From: Lachnospiraceae bacterium Phil5
GTDB lineage: Bacteria; Bacillota; Clostridia; TANB77; CAG-508
Direction of reading: 5' to 3'
Length of the DNA stretch: 64,000 nt
Assembly: GCA_002633185.1 (NCBI GenBank)
Contig: NWBM01000003.1
Coordinates: 190,732-254,731 of the forward strand
A program made the translations under genes and the position numbers. Shown in pieces: positions 36,662-45,705 of this stretch (the first letter of the stretch is position 1; every line of letters starts with the position of its first letter). Under the pieces are notes generated by a model, which saw nothing but the letters and a program-made list of their open reading frames with translations, did not search any database and was not told where the DNA came from.

Positions 36662-37921
36662 TTATTCATTAACACGTGTAATGTCTGCTCCTAAATTTCT
36701 AAATTTATCTTCAATATTTTCATATCCTCTATCTATATGTGATAAATTATATAATTCTGTAGTTCCCTCAGCTATAATACCTGCAATAATTAATGCAGCA
36801 CCAGCACGTAGATCTGTTGCATATACTGGAGCACCATATAGTTTTTCAACACCTTCAAATATTGCGGTTTTACCCTGAGCAGTTATTTTAGCTCCCATTT
36901 TATTTAATTCATTTGTATATTGAAATCTGGATTCCCAAATACTTTCATTAATAATACTTGTTCCATTAGCAATAGAAAGTGCAACACCCATTTGTGGTTG
37001 TAAATCCGTAGGGAAACCTGGATATGGTAATGTTTTTATATTTGCTTTTTGTGGTCTTTTGTTACACCAAACATGAAGAGTATCTCCATCTTCTTCAACA
37101 TTTCCGCCAATTTCTATTATTTTAGCAGTTAAACATTCCAAGTGCTTTGTTATACAATTTTTAATTAGTATATCTCCTTTAGAAGCTACGGCAGCAAGCA
37201 TAAAAGTTCCTGCTTCAATTTGATCAGGAACAACTGAATATGTAGCTCCACCTTTTAATTCTTTAACACCATTTACTTTTATTACATCAGTTCCTGCACC
37301 ACGAATATCTGCACCCATAGTGTTCAAAAAGTTTGCAACATCAACAATATGAGGTTCTTTGGCCGCATTATCAATTATTGTAGTTCCTTCTGCTAAAACA
37401 CTTGCAAGCATTACATTAATTGTTGCTCCGACAGAAACCATATCTAAATAAATAGATGTTCCAACTAATTTATCAGCTGATGCTTTGATTTTTCCATTAG
37501 AAACTTTTACGGTAGCTCCAAGTGCTTCAAATCCTTTAATATGTTGGTCTATAGGTCTTGATCCTAAATTACATCCACCTGGAGAGCCAACTTCTGCTTT
37601 TTTGCATCTTCCAAGTAATGAACCAATTAAATAATAAGATGCTCTAAATTTGCTTGTTAAACCAATAGGAGCTTGATGCTCACATACATTTGTTGTGTCT
37701 ATTGTAATTGTATTATTATCAATCCATTCTATTTTTGCACCTAATTTTGACAATATTTCACAAGAAAGTTTTACATCACTAATATTTGGTAAATTTTCAA
37801 TAGTACATTTTCCGTTTATAAGTAGAGCAGCTGGTAATATTGCTACTGCTGCGTTTTTTGCTCCGCTAATGGTTACTTCTCCTTTAAGAGGAGTACCACC
37901 TTTTATAACTAATTTTTCCAA
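36662..37921 (-). CDS. murA: UDP-N-acetylglucosamine 1-carboxyvinyltransferase
   Basis: The 419-residue EPSP-synthase-fold enzyme makes the first committed peptidoglycan precursor. The catalytic, fosfomycin-target Cys is present in SPGGCNLGSRPIDQH near residue 116. GGTPLKGEVTISGAKNAA and the closing YEN-ED segment are typical. It lies next to spoIIR, as the second MurA of Bacillus lies next to sporulation genes. Confidence 0.96.
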   Translation of the reverse strand: MEKLVIKGGTPLKGEVTISGAKNAAVAILPAALLINGKCTIENLPNISDVKLSCEILSKLGAKIEWIDNNTITIDTTNVCEHQAPIGLTSKFRASYYLIGSLLGRCKKAEVGSPGGCNLGSRPIDQHIKGFEALGATVKVSNGKIKASADKLVGTSIYLDMVSVGATINVMLASVLAEGTTIIDNAAKEPHIVDVANFLNTMGADIRGAGTDVIKVNGVKELKGGATYSVVPDQIEAGTFMLAAVASKGDILIKNCITKHLECLTAKIIEIGGNVEEDGDTLHVWCNKRPQKANIKTLPYPGFPTDLQPQMGVALSIANGTSIINESIWESRFQYTNELNKMGAKITAQGKTAIFEGVEKLYGAPVYATDLRAGAALIIAGIIAEGTTELYNLSHIDRGYENIEDKFRNLGADITRVNE

Positions 37922-38058
37922 AAGATTACCCCCTAATATATGTATATTATATACTAATGTATATATTAAATTTTATTATAAAAAATTAACCACTATAGTT
38001 TATAACATAAAAACAAATCTTTTACAATACAAAATTGAAAAATATTAATAGAATTAAT

Positions 38059-38089
38059 AAAAAAATGGAAATTAAACCTCCCATTTTTT
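38059..38089. terminator. Terminator of spoIIR
   Basis: AAAAAATGG and CCATTTTTT pair across a 13-base loop with T-run on the minus-strand exit, between spoIIR and murA. Confidence 0.7.
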
Positions 38090-38106
38090 TAAAATAAATA
38101 ATAAAA

Positions 38107-38731
38107 TTAATTAAAACGTTTGTTGAAAAATTCAACTAATTTAAACTTGAAATTAAGTTCAGGGCTTGAAACATTGCTTATTAAAGCAAATTCTTCATTA
38201 GATATATTTTCTTTTAAATTTTCCTTTGATTCTGAAGGAACAATACCTGAGGAAACATCAACAAAACATAATGGAGGAAACATTACGCACCACCAGTTTT
38301 GACCGTTTTGCCTGTCCAATTTCAACTCTGAGCGCATCATAATAACCTGCAGGTAAAGAAATATCTCCATAATATTTAGTAGGAAAATAAAAATTTCCTA
38401 TATTAATTTTAACATCATAATTATAACCATTTTCTTGAATTGTTTTTTTAGCAATATCATAAAATTCATTTTCATGTTGTTTTGCAATTTCTATAGCTTC
38501 AGTTTTTGATATAGCATTTGATGTTAAAGAGTTCATATAATTAATTAAATTATCTCTAACAATATATTTAAGGTTTTGATCATCATCAGTATCACTGTTT
38601 GCTATTACATGTAATCTAAATACACCATTAGAAATATTTTCTGATACTGCAGATACGTATGATATTGCGGAAACTACAATAAATAGTGTTAATAATAAAA
38701 AAAGTATAAATAATTTTTTTAAATTTTTCAT
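38107..38731 (-). pseudogene. spoIIR: spoIIR with an apparent one-base frameshift
   Basis: SpoIIR is secreted by the forespore to trigger processing of pro-sigma-E. The first frame (ATG 38731 after AAGGAGGATTT) gives a signal peptide, FRLHVIANSDTDDDQNLKY and YYDALRVEIGQ. The conserved C-terminal part, GQNWWCVMFPPLCFVDVSSG, continues in another frame. Removing one A from the AAAA run at 38309-38306 (GCAAAACGG on the minus strand) joins them into a 207-residue protein of normal length. With recF this is the second such case in the window, so an assembly error is plausible. If real, the strain should be blocked in early sporulation. Confidence 0.85.
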
Positions 38732-38929
38732 AAATCCTCCTTAGTTACTAATAGTTATGTATAAATAGTAATTATTACATTTACAAAAATACAAAATAAA
38801 ATCTTTTATTAAAATTATTTACTAAAATAAAAAAAATATACACTATAGGAAAAAATTTTATAAAAAAATGAAAAAAATATCAAATAAAATCAAATAAAAT
38901 AATATTCAATAAAAAAATAAAAACAAAAA

Positions 38930-39006
38930 TGTCGAAAACTATGTCGAAATAAGGGGAACGATTTATTTGTAATATTATTGACATATTTGTAACGAATTGG
39001 TAAAAT
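38930..39006 (+). promoter_or_regulatory. Promoter with two upstream Spo0A-like boxes
   Basis: TTGACA (38978-38983), 17 bases, TAAAAT (39001-39006) precede the gene at 39048. Two TGTCGAA heptamers at 38930-38936 and 38942-38948, 12 bases apart on the same face of the helix, lie above it. The rest of 38732-39047 is AT-rich spacer without a gene. Confidence 0.55.
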
Positions 39007-39047
39007 TTTCCATATAAAGAATTTATAAAAAATTAGGAGGCGAAAAA

Positions 39048-39530
39048 ATGAAAAATGTGGAACAACTGAACATAAAAAAAATATGTAATTTTTATGTAAG
39101 TGATATACATTTATCTGTAATGTTATTACCATATATTAACAATGAGGTAAATGAGGATGTTGAAGTAACCACAATTTTTGAAAAACTAAGGAAAGAAGAT
39201 TTTGAAGAAATATTAAACAAATTAAATATAAAAAATAAAGATAAAATATTAAATATAAATTATTTAAATAAGGATAATTTTAATGAAAAAATAAAAATAT
39301 CAATTAAAAATAATAGAAAAAATACAATTATAATAGGTGGAAATAAACAATTTATTTCTAAAATAGATAATGAATTAATGCAAATTTTAAATTCAGAAAA
39401 CAATAATAATAATGAAATAAAAATAATTCATTGCTATGATGTAGAAGAAGTTTCAAATGATATGAAAAATATCACACAAAATTATGATGGAGTATTAAAT
39501 ACAATGGAAGCTTTAAGACATAGTTGTTAA
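39048..39530 (+). CDS. Hypothetical protein under a Spo0A-like promoter
   Basis: I do not recognise this 160-residue soluble protein. It starts at ATG 39048 after TTAGGAGGCGAAAAA. There is no membrane span or signal. A central IIIGGNKQFISKIDNELM and the C-terminal YDGVLNTMEALRHSC are its most distinctive parts. It stands alone between spoIIR and a sugar-nucleotide gene. The tandem Spo0A-type boxes upstream hint at a role at the onset of sporulation (inference). Confidence 0.7.
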   Translation: MKNVEQLNIKKICNFYVSDIHLSVMLLPYINNEVNEDVEVTTIFEKLRKEDFEEILNKLNIKNKDKILNINYLNKDNFNEKIKISIKNNRKNTIIIGGNKQFISKIDNELMQILNSENNNNNEIKIIHCYDVEEVSNDMKNITQNYDGVLNTMEALRHSC

Positions 39531-39620
39531 TTTAAAAATTTTAGTTGACTAAATAAATAAAATGGTATAATATAAAAAAATAGAAGAAAATTTTTACATA
39601 CTTTATGAAAGGAGCATTTT

Positions 39621-40865
39621 ATGGAAGAAAAATATCTAGCTGTGGAAGAATTGTTAAAAAAACATAACCAAGAGCAGTTATTAAAAAATTACGAAAGGAT
39701 GTCTGAAGAAGACAAGGCAAATTTTTTAGATCAAATTTTAACAATAGATTTAGATCAAATAAATGAATTATATGAAAGTACTAAAAAAGAAATAAATTTT
39801 GCAAACGATAAAATAGAACCAATTGACTATGTAGACAAATCTAATCTATCAGAAGAAGAATACAAAAAATATGAAGATTTAGGCACAGAAGCAATAAAAA
39901 ATGGAAAGTATGCTGTTGTAACAATGGCAGGTGGTCAAGGAACAAGACTTGGTCATGATGGGCCAAAAGGAACTTTCAAATTAGGGCTAAAAGAAGATAA
40001 ATCAATTTTCGAAATTCTTACAGATAGTTTAAAAAGAAATAATGAAAAATATGGTGTTATAATTCCATGGTATATAATGACAAGTAGAGAAAATAATGAT
40101 CAAACAGAACAATTTTTCAAAGATAATAATTATTTTGGATATGATAAAAGTTATATCACATTCTTTAAACAAGGCGAATTACCAATGTGTAGCGAAGATG
40201 GTAAATTAATAATAGATGAAAATAATCATATAAAAGAAGCAGCAGATGGACATGGCGGAATATTCGAATCTATGAGAAGAAATGGTATTATTTTCGATAT
40301 GGAAGTTCGTGGCATAGAATGGGCATTTATAGGACCAGTTGATAATGTATTGGTAAATATGGTTGATCCAATTTTGTTAGGAGTTGTGCTAGACAAAAAA
40401 GTTCAAGCCGGTGGAAAAAGTGTTGTAAAAGCATATCCAAAAGAAAAAGTTGGAGTATTTTGCAAAAGAAATGGAAAGCCGGGAGTTGTTGAATACACGG
40501 AAATTACAGACGAATTATCTGAAGCGACAAATGAAAATGGGGAATTAATATTTGCTGAATCGCATATAAACTGTAATTTATTTAATGTTAAGGCAATTAG
40601 TGAAATAAGTAAAAAAAGATTACCATATCATTGTGCACATAAAAAAGCAAAATATATGGATGAAAATGGAAATATAATTGTTCCTGAAAAACCAAATGCA
40701 TATAAATTTGAATCATTCATTTTTGATGCATTTGATATGTTAGATGGTATGGCAATTTTGAGGGTAAAAAGAGAAGAAGAATTTGCTCCAGTTAAAAATG
40801 CTGAAGGAAATGATAGCCCTGAAACTGCAAGAAAATTATATAAAGATTTTTATGGGGTTGAATAA
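39621..40865 (+). CDS. UDPGP type 1 family nucleotidyltransferase
   Basis: The 414-residue protein is of the eukaryotic-type UTP-glucose-1-phosphate / UDP-N-acetylhexosamine pyrophosphorylase family, with the nucleotide-binding loop MAGGQGTRLGHDGPKGTF near residue 108 and MCSEDGKLI, GPVDNVLVNMVDP and HINCNLFNV further on. It makes UDP-glucose or UDP-GlcNAc; the substrate cannot be told from sequence. A phosphohexomutase 3 kb downstream would supply the sugar-1-phosphate. Starts after AAAGGAGCATTTT. Confidence 0.88.
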   Translation: MEEKYLAVEELLKKHNQEQLLKNYERMSEEDKANFLDQILTIDLDQINELYESTKKEINFANDKIEPIDYVDKSNLSEEEYKKYEDLGTEAIKNGKYAVVTMAGGQGTRLGHDGPKGTFKLGLKEDKSIFEILTDSLKRNNEKYGVIIPWYIMTSRENNDQTEQFFKDNNYFGYDKSYITFFKQGELPMCSEDGKLIIDENNHIKEAADGHGGIFESMRRNGIIFDMEVRGIEWAFIGPVDNVLVNMVDPILLGVVLDKKVQAGGKSVVKAYPKEKVGVFCKRNGKPGVVEYTEITDELSEATNENGELIFAESHINCNLFNVKAISEISKKRLPYHCAHKKAKYMDENGNIIVPEKPNAYKFESFIFDAFDMLDGMAILRVKREEEFAPVKNAEGNDSPETARKLYKDFYGVE

Positions 40866-40879
40866 TTAAAACAAATAAA

Positions 40880-40909
40880 AAAGGTCATTGCAAAAAAGCA
40901 ATGGCCTTT
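40880..40909 (+). terminator. Terminator after the UDPGP gene
   Basis: AAAGGTCATTGC pairs with GCAATGGCCTTT around six A residues (one G-U pair). Confidence 0.7.
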
Positions 40910-40933
40910 AAAAATATCTTTTCTTTATAAGTA

Positions 40934-40963
40934 TTTACAAAATAGTATAAAATTGTGTATAAT
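40934..40963 (+). promoter_or_regulatory. Promoter of the VanW-family gene
   Basis: TTTACA, 18 bases and a perfect TATAAT, about 55 bases before the start codon. Confidence 0.6.
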
Positions 40964-41019
40964 ATATTTTAGGGAGTAATAAAATACAATAAAAAATAAA
41001 ATAAAAAAGTGGGTATGTT

Positions 41020-42648
41020 ATGGAAAAAGTTGAAGAAAAAAAGTTAAAAAAAGAAAATATGGAAGAGACAAAAGTAATAGAAACAATCAGTGAAATAATT
41101 CCAAAGGAAAAGAATGTTGAAGATACAGAAAAAGAAACAATAAAAAAATCAGAAACTCAAATAATAAAAACAGATTCTGTTCCAGAAAATAAACCAATAA
41201 AAAAGAAAAAAACAAGAAAATTATTAATAATATTATTAATATTAACATTTTTATTTTTATTTGCGGTTATCTTCTCAACAATATTTAGTCTGTTAAATAT
41301 TAATAATAATAAAATAATGAGCGGAATAAATATAAATGGAATAGATATATCTAATTTAACTAAACAAGAAGCAATAAATCTGCTTAATAATAAAATAAAT
41401 AATAATGAAGAAAACTACATAACCGTAACAAGAAAAGGTATAACAGAAACAATTTGTTTAGATGAAATAGGTGCAAAATTTAAAGTTGAAGATGCTGTAA
41501 ATGATGCGTATAAAATTGGAAGAGAAGGAAATATTATAAAATGTAATTACGATATTTTATTTGCACAATTATTTAAAAAATCAATGCCTGCAGTTATGCA
41601 ATATGACTCAGAATTATTAAAGAAAAAAGTAGACGAAATAAGCTTAAAAATGCCAGATGTTGCATTAAATAGTTCGTATACAATAAAAGATGGAAATATC
41701 ATTATAAAAAATAGTACAGATGGAGTAAAAATTAAAGAAGAAGAATTCAAGCAAAAAACAATAGATGCATTTTCAAGTAATAACAAACAATTCGAAATAC
41801 CAGTTGAAAAAGCAGAAAAAGAAGAAATAGATATTAATAAAATACATGATGAAATATATAAAGAAGCAAAAGATGCTTACTACACAACAAACCCATATAA
41901 AGTATATAAAGAAGAAGAAGGATTAGATTTTGCAATAAGTATAGATGAAGCAAAGAAAATCTTAGCTGAAGAAAAAGAAGAATATTTAATACCTATAAAA
42001 GTACTAAAACCAAGTGTAACAGTAAAAAATTTAGATAGTGGAGCATTTCCAAATCTATTAGGAACATTTACAACATATTACGGAACAGGGGATTCAGGAA
42101 GATGTTATAACATATACTTGGCGGCTAAAAGTATAACAGAAACAGTTGTAATGCCAGGAGAAACGTTTTCATTTAATGATTTAATTGGAGAATGTTCGAC
42201 AAGAACAGGTTATAGAGAATCAACAATTTATTTAAATGGAAAACTTTCTAAAGGAATAGGCGGAGGAATTTGTCAAGCATCAACAACATTATACAATGCA
42301 GTATTAAGAGCAAACTTGGAAATAGTAGAAAGAAGAAATCACTCAATGAGTGTTACATATGTACCATTAGGTCATGATGCAATGGTTTCAATTGGGTCAT
42401 CAGATTTTAAATTTAAAAATAATAGAGAATATCCAATAAAAGTAGTTGCATCAACAGGAACTGGTAGTATAACTTGTCAAATATATGGATTAAAAACAGA
42501 TAATGAATATGAAGTTAAGCTAGACACAAAAGTAATTTCAAAAACAGCTGCAAAAACAAAAACTCAAACATATAAAGTGTTGTATCAAAATGGAAAAGAA
42601 GTATCTAGAACATTACTTTCAACAGATACATATAAAGCTCATCAATAA
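41020..42648 (+). CDS. VanW-family membrane-anchored protein
   Basis: The 542-residue protein has a charged cytoplasmic tail (residues 1-65), one membrane span (IILLILTFLFLFAVIFSTIF), a peptidoglycan-binding-4-type region (residues 100-310) and the VanW domain with MPGETFSFNDLIGECSTRTGY and GGGICQASTTLYNAVLRANL. The C-terminal TKTQTYKVLYQNGKEVSRTL looks like a short G5-like strand pair. VanW proteins occur in vancomycin-resistance loci and widely in clostridia; the biochemical role is unknown. No van genes are near, so resistance is not implied. Confidence 0.88.
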   Translation: MEKVEEKKLKKENMEETKVIETISEIIPKEKNVEDTEKETIKKSETQIIKTDSVPENKPIKKKKTRKLLIILLILTFLFLFAVIFSTIFSLLNINNNKIMSGININGIDISNLTKQEAINLLNNKINNNEENYITVTRKGITETICLDEIGAKFKVEDAVNDAYKIGREGNIIKCNYDILFAQLFKKSMPAVMQYDSELLKKKVDEISLKMPDVALNSSYTIKDGNIIIKNSTDGVKIKEEEFKQKTIDAFSSNNKQFEIPVEKAEKEEIDINKIHDEIYKEAKDAYYTTNPYKVYKEEEGLDFAISIDEAKKILAEEKEEYLIPIKVLKPSVTVKNLDSGAFPNLLGTFTTYYGTGDSGRCYNIYLAAKSITETVVMPGETFSFNDLIGECSTRTGYRESTIYLNGKLSKGIGGGICQASTTLYNAVLRANLEIVERRNHSMSVTYVPLGHDAMVSIGSSDFKFKNNREYPIKVVASTGTGSITCQIYGLKTDNEYEVKLDTKVISKTAAKTKTQTYKVLYQNGKEVSRTLLSTDTYKAHQ

Positions 42649-42673
42649 TAGCATCAATAATTAAAAAGAAAAA

Positions 42674-42715
42674 AATAAATTGAAGTTAAAAAAATAAACT
42701 TCAATTTATTTTTTT
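42674..42715 (+). terminator. Terminator after the VanW gene
   Basis: Perfect 14-base arms (42674-42687 and 42697-42710) followed by a long T-run. Confidence 0.88.
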
Positions 42716-42769
42716 TATTTTTGGAAAATATTTAATACTTGAGAATATAATTAATTTGGAGGTGTAAAA

Positions 42770-43672
42770 ATGGCGGAAGGTTATACATATCAAACAATGC
42801 AAGATAATATAAAAAGATTAAAAACAACATATCCATTTTTAGAAATAGGAAATATAGGATATAGTGTTTTAGGAAAGCAAATTCCAGTTATGAAAATAGG
42901 TAAAGGAGAAAAAGAGGTATTTTATAATGCATCATTTCACGCAAATGAATGGATTACAACATTAGTATTAATGCAATTTATAGAAGACTATGCTGCACAA
43001 TATGCCCTAAATGGAAAATTAGATTTATTTGATGCACGAAATATATATAATACCGTAAGCTTATATGTTGTACCAATGGTGAATCCAGACGGAGTAGATT
43101 TAGTCACAGGAGGTTTAAAAAGTGGGGAAAACCCTTACGAAAACGCACGAATAATTGCAAATAATTTTCCAAACATTCCATTTCCTAGTGGTTGGAAGGC
43201 AAACATAGATGGAGTAGATTTAAATTTGCAATTTCCAGCAGGGTGGAATCAAGCAAAAGAAATAAAATATTCACAAGGTTTTAACAAACCAGCGCCAAGA
43301 GACTACGTAGGTGAAGGACCACTTGTAGCAAGGGAAGCTCTAGCTGTATATAATTTTACTTTAGAGCATAATTTTAGACTAGTCATAGCATATCACACAC
43401 AAGGTCAAGAGATATATTGGAAATTTCAAAATTATAATCCACCACTTTCAGGATTTATAGGAAGGCAATTTAGCGAAGTAAGTGGATATAAACTAGCAGA
43501 AGTTCCATATAATTCAAGCTTTGCTGGATACAAGGATTGGTTCATTCAAAATTACAATAGACCTGGATACACAATTGAAGCCGGAATTGGAGAAAATCCG
43601 TTACCACTAGAACAATTTAGCAAAATATACAGTGACAACTTTGGAATATTAGTTTTAGGATTGGTTTTATAA
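42770..43672 (+). CDS. M14 zinc carboxypeptidase, probably cell-wall peptide hydrolase
   Basis: The 300-residue protein carries M14 motifs: zinc ligands HxxE in FHANEW (about residue 57), NPDGVDL, a third ligand in AYHTQGQEIYW and the catalytic Glu in TIEAGIGENPL. Closest recognisable relatives are clostridial and Bacillus gamma-D-glutamyl-diaminopimelate peptidases of the MpaA/ENP1 type. No signal peptide or LysM is present, so it may act in the cytoplasm on recycled muropeptides or in the mother cell. Starts after TTGGAGGTGTAAAA. Confidence 0.88.
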   Translation: MAEGYTYQTMQDNIKRLKTTYPFLEIGNIGYSVLGKQIPVMKIGKGEKEVFYNASFHANEWITTLVLMQFIEDYAAQYALNGKLDLFDARNIYNTVSLYVVPMVNPDGVDLVTGGLKSGENPYENARIIANNFPNIPFPSGWKANIDGVDLNLQFPAGWNQAKEIKYSQGFNKPAPRDYVGEGPLVAREALAVYNFTLEHNFRLVIAYHTQGQEIYWKFQNYNPPLSGFIGRQFSEVSGYKLAEVPYNSSFAGYKDWFIQNYNRPGYTIEAGIGENPLPLEQFSKIYSDNFGILVLGLVL

Positions 43673-43681
43673 TTTTTTGGG

Positions 43682-43737
43682 AGATTTTTTGGGACACCTC
43701 CAAAAAAAATATTTTTTGGAGGTGTCCCAAAAAATCT
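43682..43737. repeat. Dispersed palindromic element, copy c
   Basis: Perfect 26-base arms (43682-43707 and 43712-43737) with only four bases between them. It is the most compact full copy and begins ten bases after the M14 gene. Confidence 0.85.
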
Positions 43738-43747
43738 ATCAAAACAC

Positions 43748-43776
43748 TTGTTAAAAAAAGCAATATTTGTTATTAT
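43748..43776 (+). promoter_or_regulatory. Promoter of the phosphohexomutase gene
   Basis: TTGTTA, 17 bases, TATTAT just downstream of the palindrome. Confidence 0.5.
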
Positions 43777-43832
43777 ACAAATGTAAAAAACATATAGATA
43801 AAAATATCAATCTATAAGAAAGGATGGTAAAT

Positions 43833-45551
43833 ATGGAATACTTAGAAAAATACAATTATTGGCGCACAAGTGAAACATTCGATGAATCAACACGCCAGGA
43901 ATTGGAGAGGATCAAAGATGATGAAAATGAAATAAAAGAAAGGTTTTATAAAGACTTAGAATTTGGGACTGCAGGGCTTAGAGGAGTAATAGGTGCAGGA
44001 ACAAACAGAATGAATAAATACACAGTAACTAAAGCAACACAAGGACTAGCAAATTATATTATAAAAACAGGAAATCAAGATAAAGGTGTGGCAATAGGAT
44101 TTGATTCAAGACATTTTTCTCCAGAATTCAGCATGTGGGCTGCATTATGCTTAAATGCAAATGGGATTAAAACATATCGATTTGACACACTACGCCCAAC
44201 ACCAGTATTATCGTTCTCCGTAAGAGAATTAGGATGTATTGCCGGAATTGTAGTAACAGCAAGCCACAATCCGCCAGAATATAACGGATACAAAGTTTAT
44301 TGGCAAGACGGAGCGCAAATAGTTCCACCAGTTGATGGCGAAATAATTGCTGAAGTAAATGCAATAACTGATTACTCAGAAATAAAAATGATGGATTTAA
44401 ATGAAGCCATAGAAAAAGGATTATACAACGTAATTGGCGAAGAAATTGATACCAAATACATCAACACATTAAAAAAATTAGTACTAAATCCAGAAATAAT
44501 AAAAAATAATGCGAAAGACTTAAAAATTGTGTACACGCCACTACATGGAACAGGAAATATCCCAGTTCAAACAATTTTAAAAGAATTAGGATTTGAAAAT
44601 GTGTATGTAGTACCAGAGCAAGAACAACCTGATGGAGATTTTCCAACAGTAAGTTATCCAAATCCAGAAGATCCGAAAGCATTCGAGTTAGCGATAGCCT
44701 TAGCAAAAAATGTCGATGCAGATATCATTTTAGCAAATGATCCAGATGCAGATAGATTAGGAGTATTTGTAAAAAACGCAAAAACAGGCGATTATGAAAT
44801 GTTCACAGGAAACATGTCAGCATTATTTATAGCAGAATACGAACTATCGCAAAAGAAAGAAAAAGGATTATTACCAGAAAACGGCGCAATAATCACAACA
44901 ATAGTATCATCAGACTTAACAAAAGCAATGGCAAAAGAATATAACATGAAACTATTTGAAGTTCTTACAGGATTCAAATGGATAGGTGAAAAAATAAAAC
45001 AATTTGAACAATCAAATTCATATAAATATGTATTTGGATTCGAAGAAAGCTACGGATGTCTAGTTGGAACACATGCTCGTGACAAAGACGGAATAGTAGC
45101 AGTAATGGCAACATGTGAAGCTGCAGCATATTACAAATCAAAAGGAATAACATGTTTAGAACAAATGGAAAATATTTATAAAAAATACGGATATTACAAA
45201 GAAGGACAAATAGCACTAACATTCAAAGGAATAGAAGGCGCAGAAAAAATAAAAGAAATAATGGAAAAATTACGTAGCAATCCACCAACAGAATTAGCTG
45301 GATTAAAAGTATTAGAATTTAGAGATTATCAAACAAATATAGTAAAAGACTTACGCACAGGCGAAACACACGAAACAGGATTACCAAAATCAAACGTATT
45401 ATACTTTGATTTAGAAAACTCAAGCTGGTGTTGTGCAAGACCATCAGGTACAGAGCCTAAAATTAAATTTTATTGCGGAGTTTGCACAGATAGTGAAGAG
45501 AAATCAATTGAAAAACTTAATGCATTAAAAGAGCATTGGGGAAATATATAA
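43833..45551 (+). CDS. Phosphoglucomutase/phosphomannomutase
   Basis: The 572-residue alpha-D-phosphohexomutase starts at ATG 43833; ATG 43824 overlaps the ribosome site AGAAAGG. The phosphoserine loop is TASHNPPEYNGYK (about residue 140), the metal loop DPDADRLG, the sugar loop GFEESYG and the phosphate-binding RPSGTEPKIKFY at the C-terminus. It matches the PgcA/Pgm2-type bacterial family. It interconverts hexose 6- and 1-phosphates and can feed the UDPGP enzyme upstream. Confidence 0.94.
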   Translation: MEYLEKYNYWRTSETFDESTRQELERIKDDENEIKERFYKDLEFGTAGLRGVIGAGTNRMNKYTVTKATQGLANYIIKTGNQDKGVAIGFDSRHFSPEFSMWAALCLNANGIKTYRFDTLRPTPVLSFSVRELGCIAGIVVTASHNPPEYNGYKVYWQDGAQIVPPVDGEIIAEVNAITDYSEIKMMDLNEAIEKGLYNVIGEEIDTKYINTLKKLVLNPEIIKNNAKDLKIVYTPLHGTGNIPVQTILKELGFENVYVVPEQEQPDGDFPTVSYPNPEDPKAFELAIALAKNVDADIILANDPDADRLGVFVKNAKTGDYEMFTGNMSALFIAEYELSQKKEKGLLPENGAIITTIVSSDLTKAMAKEYNMKLFEVLTGFKWIGEKIKQFEQSNSYKYVFGFEESYGCLVGTHARDKDGIVAVMATCEAAAYYKSKGITCLEQMENIYKKYGYYKEGQIALTFKGIEGAEKIKEIMEKLRSNPPTELAGLKVLEFRDYQTNIVKDLRTGETHETGLPKSNVLYFDLENSSWCCARPSGTEPKIKFYCGVCTDSEEKSIEKLNALKEHWGNI

Positions 45552-45559
45552 ATTTTTTT

Positions 45560-45596
45560 GAGTAGATTTTTTGGGACACCTCCAAAAACTCTACTC
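45560..45596. repeat. Dispersed palindromic element, half copy d
   Basis: One arm of the element (GGGACACCTCCAAAAA) lies inside a GAGTAGA/TCTACTC hairpin. Just downstream is a CGGAA/TTCCG stem with a CGAGGACGG motif (45665-45684), resembling REP-type GGGGACGG repeats of Firmicutes. Confidence 0.65.
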
Positions 45597-45618
45597 AAAA
45601 TTTTTGCATAAAAAACCT

Positions 45619-45647
45619 TGTATAGGAAAAAATGTAATGATATAATT
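45619..45647 (+). promoter_or_regulatory. Promoter of the M18 aminopeptidase gene
   Basis: TTGTAT, 17 bases, TATAAT, about 60 bases before the start codon. Confidence 0.6.
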
Positions 45648-45705
45648 TGCGTATAAAACAATACGGAAACGAGGACGGTTCCGATTAAAGAAAGGAGAAT
45701 ATTAA

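Noticed and set aside
41020-42648. Vancomycin resistance locus
   Set aside because: Only a VanW-family protein is present, which is widespread; no ligase, dehydrogenase or vanRS genes are seen.
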